A DNA stretch of 12,718 nucleotides from an uncultured beta proteobacterium (lineage in GTDB: Bacteria; Pseudomonadota; Gammaproteobacteria; Burkholderiales; Burkholderiaceae): assembly GCA_903835865.1 (NCBI GenBank), contig CAILON010000292.1, positions 1 through 12,718 of the forward strand, written 5' to 3'. The position numbers and the translations under genes were made by a program. The notes under the pieces are model-generated. The model was not told the DNA's origin, made no database searches, and saw only the letters and a list, made by a program, of their open reading frames with translations. Positions within the stretch are counted from its first letter, which is position 1; each line of letters starts with the position of its first letter. Positions 1 to 5,718 of this stretch are shown here, piece after piece.

Positions 1-78
1 CGCGTACCCATGGATGTTTTAGATGACGCTGCACGAATCGCCATCCAAGAGTATTTAAAAATAAACCAAAATTCTTAA
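1..78 (+). CDS. C-terminal end of an unidentified protein (5' partial)
   Basis: Frame 1 is open from the window edge for 25 codons to a TAA at 76-78; the other two forward frames hit stops within the first 30 bases. The tail reads RVPMDVLDDAARIAIQEYLK and then INQNS, an amphipathic helix followed by a short polar end, which is a typical enzyme C-terminus. The pattern of an arginine-valine start followed by a D-D-A-A-R helix loosely recalls the last helix of M20-type amidohydrolases, but this is a weak impression and I do not assign a function. The promoter-like sequence just downstream suggests the gene is not required for transcription of the ABC transporter operon, though read-through is possible. 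As an enzyme gene beside a transporter operon it may act on the imported compound (inference only). Confidence 0.5.
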   Translation, partial: RVPMDVLDDAARIAIQEYLKINQNS

Positions 79-89
79 TCTTCAACCCC

Positions 90-118
90 TTGTTGATTTA
101 GGGTTATCGCTATATAAA
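90..118 (+). promoter_or_regulatory. Putative sigma70 promoter of the Liv-type ABC operon
   Basis: A TTGTTG hexamer (90-95) is separated by 17 bases from TATAAA (113-118), a good match to the sigma70 -35/-10 pattern with ideal spacing. It lies in the only gap upstream of the operon, 12 bases after the stop of the preceding gene. Transcription would start near 125, giving a leader of about 55 bases before the first ATPase gene. Prediction by eye only. Confidence 0.5.
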
Positions 119-149
119 GCAATCCCATCTTGCGGTATCCTCATTGTCT

Positions 150-167
150 TACCCCAAATAAGGGGTA
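150..167 (+). promoter_or_regulatory. Dyad/hairpin overlapping the Shine-Dalgarno of the first ABC gene
   Basis: TACCCC (150-155) and GGGGTA (162-167) form a perfect 6-bp inverted repeat around the loop AAATAA. With a bulged G168, the bases 148-149 and 169-170 can extend the stem into the GAGG part of the ribosome binding site (168-174), which lies 5 nt from the TTG start at 180. It could be an RNA hairpin that limits translation, or a DNA operator in the leader. There is no following T run, so it is not an intrinsic terminator. Confidence 0.4.
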
Positions 168-179
168 GAGGGTGCGAGA

Positions 180-941
180 TTGCAAGAAACAATATTAAAA
201 ACCATTGGACTAGGAAAATCTTTTAAAGGTTTTTCTGCGGTAAGTGACGTCAACTTAGATGTCACTAGGGGAACCATTCACGCCCTGATTGGGCCTAACG
301 GGGCAGGCAAAACCACCTGCTTCAATCTCCTGACAAAATTTTTAGAGCCAACGAGCGGGCAAATTCTGTTTAATGGGTTTGATATTACAAAAGAGGCGCC
401 AGCACAGATCGCGCGGCGCGGGATTATTCGCTCTTTTCAGATTTCAGCTGTTTTCCCACACTTAACAGTTTTAGAAAATGTTCGTGTTGCACTGCAGCGA
501 GGATTGGGTACAGAGTTCCATTTTTGGAAATCTGGTAATTCACTCAATGTCCTAAATGAGCGCGCCCTAGAACTGCTTCACGAAGTTGGGCTTGAGGATT
601 TTGCAGGAGAAGAAACCCTAAATTTGGCTTATGGCCGCAAAAGGGCACTCGAAATTGCAACCACTTTGGCCATGGAGCCCGAGTTAATGTTATTGGATGA
701 GCCCACCCAAGGCATGGGCCACGAAGACGTGGAGCGCGTGACAGAGTTGATTGATCGTGTGGCCAAGGGCCGGACCATTTTGATGGTTGAACACAATATG
801 AAGGTTGTTTCTTCGATCGCTGATCGTATTACGGTATTACAGCGCGGCTCCGTGTTGGCTGAGGGCTCTTACCAAGAGGTTTCCAATAATCCCCTGGTGG
901 TTGAGGCCTACATGGGCAGCCATGGGAGCGAAACCTTATGA
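180..941 (+). CDS. livG: LivG-like ABC transporter ATP-binding protein (HAAT family)
   Basis: This is a cytoplasmic ATPase of a Liv-type (branched-chain amino acid/amide family) importer and would hydrolyse ATP to drive the two permeases encoded downstream. The 253 residues match the usual LivG length of about 255. Motifs in order are the Walker A GPNGAGKTT at residues 38-46, an ABC signature of the form LAYGRKR at about 149-155 (the LivG subfamily uses Y in place of the first S/G), Walker B LMLLDEPT at 169-176 and the switch histidine H205 in VEH. All catalytic residues are present, unlike in its partner. The start is TTG at 180, chosen because GAGGGTG (168-174) lies 5 nt upstream and the protein begins at the expected place; no better in-frame ATG exists. 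The stop overlaps the start of the next ATPase by ATGA (938-941), implying translational coupling. The transported compound is unknown, so the symbol marks family position only. Confidence 0.9.
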   Translation: MQETILKTIGLGKSFKGFSAVSDVNLDVTRGTIHALIGPNGAGKTTCFNLLTKFLEPTSGQILFNGFDITKEAPAQIARRGIIRSFQISAVFPHLTVLENVRVALQRGLGTEFHFWKSGNSLNVLNERALELLHEVGLEDFAGEETLNLAYGRKRALEIATTLAMEPELMLLDEPTQGMGHEDVERVTELIDRVAKGRTILMVEHNMKVVSSIADRITVLQRGSVLAEGSYQEVSNNPLVVEAYMGSHGSETL

Positions 942-1642
942 GCAATATGGCGCTAGAGGTAAAAAACCTAGAGTCCTGGTATGGGGAATCTCATATCCTG
1001 CATGGCGTAAATTTTGCTGTCCACGATGGCGAGGTTGTTACTTTGCTCGGCAGAAATGGTGCTGGTCGCAGCACCATTCTCAAGACCATTTTGGGGTTAA
1101 CGAGCAAGAGAACTGGTTCAGTTGAGGTTTATGGAGCTCAAACTATTGCCATGCCGACCTATAAAATTGCCCGGCTTGGTGTGGGCTTTTGTCCAGAAGA
1201 GCGTGGAATTTTTGCTAGCTTAAGTACCGAAGAAAACCTTTTGCTTTTGCCTGAGATTGCACCAGGCGGCATGGGTTTAGATGAAATTTATGAAATGTTT
1301 CCCAATCTTTATGAGAGACGCAATAGCCCTGGAACCCGCTTATCTGGCGGCGAACAACAGATGCTTGCGATGGCACGTATTTTAAGAACAGGAGCAAAGC
1401 TGCTGCTGCTTGATGAAATTACCGAGGGTTTGGCGCCGGTGATTGTGCAGAAGTTGGGAGAGGTTGTCACCAGTTTGCGTAATAAGGGCTTCACGATTGT
1501 GTTGGTGGAGCAAAATTTCCGCTTTGCCGCACCCCTGGCGGATCGGCATTATGTGGTTGAGCATGGAAACGTAGTAGAGGTAGTGCATCAAAGTGAGCTT
1601 GCTGAAAAAGCAGCTCTATTAAATGAGTATCTTGGTATTTAG
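938..1642 (+). CDS. livF: LivF-like ABC transporter ATP-binding protein with Arg in the Walker A motif
   Basis: This is the second ATPase of the importer and should pair with the LivG-like subunit at the membrane. Its 234 residues fit LivF (about 235). The P-loop reads GRNGAGRST at residues 38-46, so the nucleotide-binding lysine of GxxGxGK[ST] is arginine (R44, CGC at 1067-1069). The signature LSGGEQQ (135-141) is canonical. Walker B is LLLLDE at 155-160, followed by ITEGLAP where most LivF proteins have P at the first position. The H-loop position has glutamine (VEQN), which is normal for LivF proteins. The pair may therefore have one full and one weakened ATP site, though I recall arginine at this place in some related beta-proteobacterial LivF-like proteins, so it may be a subfamily trait and not damage. 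It starts at the ATGA overlap with the preceding gene; the binding protein follows after 22 nt. Confidence 0.9.
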   Translation: MSNMALEVKNLESWYGESHILHGVNFAVHDGEVVTLLGRNGAGRSTILKTILGLTSKRTGSVEVYGAQTIAMPTYKIARLGVGFCPEERGIFASLSTEENLLLLPEIAPGGMGLDEIYEMFPNLYERRNSPGTRLSGGEQQMLAMARILRTGAKLLLLDEITEGLAPVIVQKLGEVVTSLRNKGFTIVLVEQNFRFAAPLADRHYVVEHGNVVEVVHQSELAEKAALLNEYLGI

Positions 1643-1664
1643 TAGTTTTCTAGAGGAGATAGGA

Positions 1665-2891
1665 ATGAAGTTAAAGCAAATAACCGCATCACTGGTTGCC
1701 GCAACGATGTTTGCGTCAAACCCAGTTTTTGCACAAGCGGGATCCAAGGTGAGTGGCGACGTAGTAAAGATCGGTGTATTAACCGACTTGTCTTCCACAT
1801 ATTCTGATTTGGCGGGCCCGGGGGCAGTGATTGCCGCCAAAATGGCAATCGCCGATTTTTCTAAAGACGGCACTGTTATTGGTAAAAAGATTGAGCTTGT
1901 AAGTGCTGATCACCAAAACAAAGCTGACATTGCTGCCAATAAGGCGCGCGAATGGTATGACAAAGATGGTGTTGACGTCATTGTTGAGCTGGTTTCTACC
2001 AACGTTGCATTGGCCGTGATGGAAGTGGCAGAGCAAAAAAACAAAATTACATTGGTATCTGGCGCCGCTTCTTTGCCAATTACAAATGAAAAATGTACTG
2101 CCAACAACGTTCATTGGACCTATGACACTTATGCGCTTTCAAACGGCACAGGCAAAGCAGTTGTCAAGCAGGGCAAAAAGAACTGGTACTTCATTACTGC
2201 TGACTATGCATTTGGCGCAGCTCTAGAAAAAGATGCAACCGGTGTTGTCACGGCGAACGGTGGAAAAGTGTTGGGCACCAGCAAACACCCATTTCCAAAC
2301 AGCGACTTTTCTTCTTACCTTTTAAAGGCGCAGGCTAGTGGCGCTGATGTGGTGGCCCTTGCAAACGCAGGTCAAGACACCATTAATACGGTTAAGCAGG
2401 CAGCTGAGTTTGGAATCAACAAGAAGCAAACCGTGGTTCCATTGCTGATGTTTATTACCGACGTACATTCTTTGGGATTGAATGCTGCACAGGGCATGTA
2501 CTTGACTGAAGGCTTCTATTGGGACAAAGACGACAAGACCCGTGCTTTCGCAAAACGCTTTATTTTGCAACATAAGCGTATGCCTAGCATGGTCCAGGCA
2601 GGCGTCTACTCCTCTGTTCTTGCTTACTTGAACGCAGTTCAAAAGGCTGGCACAGACGACACCCAGGCTGTTATGAAGGCTCTGAAGTCGACCAATATTG
2701 ATGATGGTTTATTCAAGGGCAAGATTCGTGCTGATGGTAAGTTTGAGCATGACATGCTTCTGCTTGAAGTGAAGAAACCTTCTGAGTCTACAAGCCCATG
2801 GGATTATTACCATATTCGTGCAGTGATTCCAGCTGCCGAAGCAACACAACCACTTGCATTGTCTAGATGTAAGTTAGTTACTAACAAGTAA
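1665..2891 (+). CDS. Periplasmic substrate-binding protein of the Liv-type ABC transporter
   Basis: This type I periplasmic binding protein (Peripla_BP_6/LivK-like fold) captures the ligand in the periplasm and delivers it to the permeases. The 408 residues begin with a clear Sec signal peptide: a basic start MKLKQ, a hydrophobic core and a VFA|QA cleavage site after residue 23. The mature start DVVKIGVLTDLSSTYSDLAG is typical of the family. Only two cysteines occur, C144 and C402 near the C-terminus, and they could form a disulfide. The ATG at 1665 was chosen because GAGGAG at 1653-1658 lies 6 nt upstream and the signal peptide begins there; the frame is open further upstream to 1623, but that would add residues before the signal peptide. 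The gene lies between the ATPase and permease genes of one operon. The ligand cannot be told from sequence: relatives take branched-chain amino acids, amides, urea or aromatic acids. Confidence 0.9.
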   Translation: MKLKQITASLVAATMFASNPVFAQAGSKVSGDVVKIGVLTDLSSTYSDLAGPGAVIAAKMAIADFSKDGTVIGKKIELVSADHQNKADIAANKAREWYDKDGVDVIVELVSTNVALAVMEVAEQKNKITLVSGAASLPITNEKCTANNVHWTYDTYALSNGTGKAVVKQGKKNWYFITADYAFGAALEKDATGVVTANGGKVLGTSKHPFPNSDFSSYLLKAQASGADVVALANAGQDTINTVKQAAEFGINKKQTVVPLLMFITDVHSLGLNAAQGMYLTEGFYWDKDDKTRAFAKRFILQHKRMPSMVQAGVYSSVLAYLNAVQKAGTDDTQAVMKALKSTNIDDGLFKGKIRADGKFEHDMLLLEVKKPSESTSPWDYYHIRAVIPAAEATQPLALSRCKLVTNK

Positions 2892-2907
2892 TTAATACCT
2901 ATAAAGC

Positions 2908-3828
2908 ATGTTTGAACTTCTCGGAATTACCCCTCAAGGGCTGGTAGCCCAGCTCTTGGTGGGGCTTATTAATGGCTCGTTTTACGCCATATTGAGTTTG
3001 GGGCTGGCCATTATTTTTGGCCTTCTCAACATCATCAATTTTGCACATGGTGCTCAATACACCATGGGCGCTTTTATTGCGTGGATTTGTTTAACGCAAA
3101 TTAGCCAATGGCTCGGTTTCCCAGAGTTGTCTATTAATTATTGGTTTGCTTTAATTGTTGTGCCGCTAGTGTTGGCGGGATTTGGTTTAATTCTTGAGCG
3201 CACAATGTTGCGCCGCCTGTATCACCTTGATCATTTATATGGTCTATTGCTGACATTTGGCCTGGCCTTGATTATTGAAGGCATGTTCCGCCATTGGTAT
3301 GGTATCTCTGGTGAGAGTTACCCAGCCCCTGAGATATTGCAGGGTGCAATTCCCTTAGAGTCGATCGGCATCATTTTGCCGAAATATCGTATTTGGGTTG
3401 TCTTTATTTCTTTAACCGTTTGTTTCTCTACTTGGTATGTGATCGAAAGAACCAAGTTAGGCGCCTATTTGCGCGCTGGAACTGAGAATCCGAAGTTATT
3501 ACAAGCATTCGGGATTAATGTCCCCTTAATGATTTCTTTAGCTTATGCCTATGGCGTAGGCCTTGCGGGCTTTGCTGGAGTTTTAGCTGCTCCTATTTTC
3601 CAAGTAAACCCCTTAATGGGGTCAAACCTCATCATTGTTGTTTTTGCTGTTGTAGTTATTGGCGGCATGGGCTCAATCATGGGGGCGATTTTGACTGGAC
3701 TGGGCCTGGGCTTAGTTGAGGGACTTACAAAAGTGTTTTACCCAGAAGCTTCTGGGGTTGTGATTTTTGTGATCATGGCAATTGTTTTGTTGATTCGCCC
3801 TGCTGGACTTTTTGGGCGGGAAAAATAA
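2908..3828 (+). CDS. livH: LivH-like branched-chain amino acid/amide ABC transporter permease
   Basis: This is an inner-membrane permease subunit of the importer. The 306 residues are strongly hydrophobic, with about eight likely membrane segments. Family hallmarks are the N-terminal stretch GLAIIFGLLNIINFAHGAQY (about residues 32-51), the glycine-rich region IGGMGSIMGA late in the protein and the C-terminal ending IRPAGLFGREK, typical of LivH. It should form a heterodimer with the LivM-like protein encoded 2 nt downstream and contact the two ATPases through a cytoplasmic loop (residues about 180-205, containing ERTKLGAYLRAGTENPKLLQ). The ATG at 2908 lies 16 nt after the binding-protein stop. 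No strong Shine-Dalgarno is visible, so translation may depend on ribosomes arriving from upstream. Substrate unknown. Confidence 0.9.
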   Translation: MFELLGITPQGLVAQLLVGLINGSFYAILSLGLAIIFGLLNIINFAHGAQYTMGAFIAWICLTQISQWLGFPELSINYWFALIVVPLVLAGFGLILERTMLRRLYHLDHLYGLLLTFGLALIIEGMFRHWYGISGESYPAPEILQGAIPLESIGIILPKYRIWVVFISLTVCFSTWYVIERTKLGAYLRAGTENPKLLQAFGINVPLMISLAYAYGVGLAGFAGVLAAPIFQVNPLMGSNLIIVVFAVVVIGGMGSIMGAILTGLGLGLVEGLTKVFYPEASGVVIFVIMAIVLLIRPAGLFGREK

Positions 3829-3830
3829 TC

Positions 3831-4760
3831 ATGAATCCAAAAACAAAAATACTTTATGGCATTTTGGTAGTGATTGCTTTGTTGATGCCGTTCCAAGATT
3901 TCATATATTTGGTTTTTGCAATGAAGGTTTTGTGTTTTGCGCTCTTTGCTTGTGCATTTAATTTGCTCCTAGGTTTTACGGGCTTGTTATCGTTTGGCCA
4001 CGCAGCCTTTTTTGGAACCTCTGCCTATATCACTGCATACCTTTGTAAAGAGGCTGGCTTTTCTCCCGAGCTGGGAATTCTTCTAGGTGTTTTGGGTTCT
4101 GGAGCCCTGGGGTTTTTAATTGGATCCCTAGCTATTCGCAGACAAGGCATCTATTTTGCGATGGTTACCTTGGCGCTCTCCCAAATGGTTTATTTCCTAG
4201 CCGTGCAACTCCCATTTACGGGTGGCGAAGACGGCATTCAGGGTGTTCCGCGCGGCGATTTATTTGGGTTGATTGACCTAAAGAATGATGTAGCGATGTA
4301 CTACTTTGTGCTCGCCGTGTTTTTGTTTGGCTTTGCGATCATCATGCGCGCGGTGTATTCACCATTTGGACAGGTATTAAAAGCAATTCGTGAGAATGAG
4401 CCCCGTGCAATTTCTCTTGGTTACGATGTCGACCGTTTTAAGTTAATGTCTTTTGTAATTTCCGCATCGCTTTCTGGTTTGGCAGGATCAATGAAGTCTT
4501 TGGTATTCCAATTGGCAACACTGACTGATATTCATTGGCACATGTCAGGCGAGGTAGTGTTGATGACCTTGCTTGGTGGCATGGGAACCATTTTGGGCCC
4601 AGTTGTTGGCGCCGGTATCGTTGTCGGTTTGCAAAACTATTTAGCCAACATCGGTTCATGGAGCACGATTGCAACTGGATTTATTTTTGTAATTTGTGTT
4701 TTAGCTTTTCGTCGTGGTGTTGTTGGTGAAATCGCTGCGCACTTTAAAAACAAAAACTAG
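3831..4760 (+). CDS. livM: LivM-like branched-chain amino acid/amide ABC transporter permease
   Basis: This is the second inner-membrane permease. The 309 residues carry the LivM hallmarks: FNLLLGFTGLLSFGHAAFFG near residues 43-62, GIYFAMVTLALSQ near 106-118, the cytoplasmic coupling loop FGQVLKAIRENEPRAISLGY near 177-196 (an EAA-like contact with the ATPases) and LLGGMGTILGPVVGAG near the C-terminus. About eight to nine membrane segments are expected. It starts 2 nt after the LivH-like gene, with only a weak purine stretch in the GGGCGGGAAAAA at that gene's end. It is the last gene of the five-gene importer operon (ATPase, ATPase, binding protein, permease, permease); a 90-nt gap follows. 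Confidence 0.9.
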   Translation: MNPKTKILYGILVVIALLMPFQDFIYLVFAMKVLCFALFACAFNLLLGFTGLLSFGHAAFFGTSAYITAYLCKEAGFSPELGILLGVLGSGALGFLIGSLAIRRQGIYFAMVTLALSQMVYFLAVQLPFTGGEDGIQGVPRGDLFGLIDLKNDVAMYYFVLAVFLFGFAIIMRAVYSPFGQVLKAIRENEPRAISLGYDVDRFKLMSFVISASLSGLAGSMKSLVFQLATLTDIHWHMSGEVVLMTLLGGMGTILGPVVGAGIVVGLQNYLANIGSWSTIATGFIFVICVLAFRRGVVGEIAAHFKNKN

Positions 4761-4786
4761 CTTTTTGTTTTCCTTTTATTATTGAG

Positions 4787-4826
4787 TTTTTAGTGCGAGG
4801 CTTGCGTCGCACTCACTTAATAAAAA
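4787..4826. repeat. Inverted repeat downstream of the ABC operon
   Basis: AGTGCGA (4792-4798) and TCGCACT (4807-4813) form a perfect 7-bp stem around an 8-nt loop. A T run (4787-4791) before it and an A run (4822-4826) after it can pair as an outer stem. On neither strand is the inner stem followed directly by T residues, so it is not a standard intrinsic terminator. It may still stabilise the 3' end of the transporter mRNA or act on the TSUP gene leader. Confidence 0.35.
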
Positions 4827-4850
4827 GAGACACTCATCGAATTCTCCATT

Positions 4851-5612
4851 TTGATATGGCCATTGCTTTTGGCGGTGGCCTTCTTTGCGGGCCTTGTGGA
4901 TGCTGTGGCTGGCGGTGGTGGACTGATTCAAGTCCCAGCCCTTTTTGCCGCTTATCCTGATGCACCACCTGCAACACTACTTTCAACCAACAAGGTTTCG
5001 GCTATAGGTGGAACCTTAAATGCTGCACGTCGATATTTGCGCCACGTTTCCTTACCTTGGGCGATTGTTGGTCCTGCCATCGTTGCTGGATTTGTCGGCT
5101 CGCTTTTAGGGGCCAATGCAGTAAGTAATTTTCCTGCCGAGCCATTGCGCAAGGCCCTGCCTTTTGTTTTGCTATTTCTTCTTCTCTATACCTGGTTTCA
5201 ACCTTCGCTTGGTGAAGCCCACGCACCCAAAGGCGCCAGTCGTTATCAACAATTTAAAGGGGTCCTTCTAGGCCTCATCATCGGTTTTTATGATGGATTT
5301 TTCGGTCCTGGCACTGGTAGCTTTTTATTGTTTGGTTTTGTGCGCTTTTTCGGTTTTGACTTCTTGCATGCTTCTGCAGCAACTAAGCTTGTGAATGTGG
5401 CAACGAATTTGGCAGCAATTCTGATGCTGGCTAGTCTCGGTCAAATTAATTGGACGCTTGGTCTTGCCATGATGATTGCTAATATTGCTGGTAGCCAGTT
5501 CGGTAGTCGACTAGCCATTAAACATGGAAGTACGTTTGTGAGAAAAGCTTTTCTGGTAATTGTGAGTGCGTTGATTATGAAATCTGCATGGAACGCATAT
5601 TTCCTCAATTAA
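4851..5612 (+). CDS. TSUP/TauE-SafE family membrane transporter
   Basis: This is an inner-membrane protein of the sulfite exporter TauE/SafE (TSUP, former DUF81) family; members move sulfite, sulfoacetate or small organic anions, and the substrate here is unknown. About 253 residues and roughly eight hydrophobic segments fit the family. The two inverted half-repeats are marked by GLVDAVAGGGGLI near the N-terminus (residues 14-26 from the TTG) and GFYDGFFGPGTGSFLLF at about 145-161. The start is uncertain. TTG at 4851 is the first common start codon but has no ribosome binding site nearby, while AAGAGA (4825-4830) sits 5 nt before an in-frame ATC at 4836, which would add EFSIL to the N-terminus; an in-frame stop at 4821 bounds the possibilities. 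The gene stands alone between the ABC operon and the parS/mnmG region on the same strand, and nothing ties it to either. Confidence 0.85.
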   Translation: MIWPLLLAVAFFAGLVDAVAGGGGLIQVPALFAAYPDAPPATLLSTNKVSAIGGTLNAARRYLRHVSLPWAIVGPAIVAGFVGSLLGANAVSNFPAEPLRKALPFVLLFLLLYTWFQPSLGEAHAPKGASRYQQFKGVLLGLIIGFYDGFFGPGTGSFLLFGFVRFFGFDFLHASAATKLVNVATNLAAILMLASLGQINWTLGLAMMIANIAGSQFGSRLAIKHGSTFVRKAFLVIVSALIMKSAWNAYFLN

Positions 5613-5658
5613 ATCAGTAACTTATAAGTGACCATTTTCTGTAGGTCAATTTACCCCC

Positions 5659-5684
5659 TTGTTTGTTTCACGTGAAACAAACAA
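5659..5684. promoter_or_regulatory. parS centromere site 1 (upstream of mnmG)
   Basis: TGTTTCACGTGAAACA at 5664-5679 is a perfect match to the conserved bacterial parS consensus. Five further bases on each side also pair, making a 26-bp perfect palindrome (5659-5684). ParB loads here as a CTP-dependent clamp and spreads, and ParA moves the complex, segregating the origin region. The cognate parA and parB are about 2.7 and 3.4 kb downstream. The site overlaps the likely -35 of the mnmG promoter. Confidence 0.95.
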
Positions 5685-5695
5685 AATGCTATGAT
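5667..5695 (+). promoter_or_regulatory. Putative sigma70 promoter of the mnmG-rsmG-parAB operon
   Basis: TATGAT at 5690-5695 matches the -10 consensus at five of six positions. TTCACG at 5667-5672, 17 bases upstream, is a weak -35 that lies inside the parS palindrome. Transcription would begin near 5702 and give a leader of about 17 nt before the mnmG ATG. Prediction by eye; ParB bound at parS could compete with RNA polymerase here (inference). Confidence 0.4.
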
Positions 5696-5718
5696 CATCG
5701 CCCTATCTGAGGCAAATC

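Noticed and set aside
805..1125. 106-codon plus-strand frame spanning the livG-livF junction
   Set aside because: It is out of frame with two well-supported overlapping genes and reads as W, R and C-rich nonsense.
5620..5648. Short palindrome ACTTATAAGT and a TGACC/GGTCA pair after the TSUP gene, considered as a terminator
   Set aside because: The stems are 5 bp with an AT-rich or long loop and no T run follows; too weak to support.
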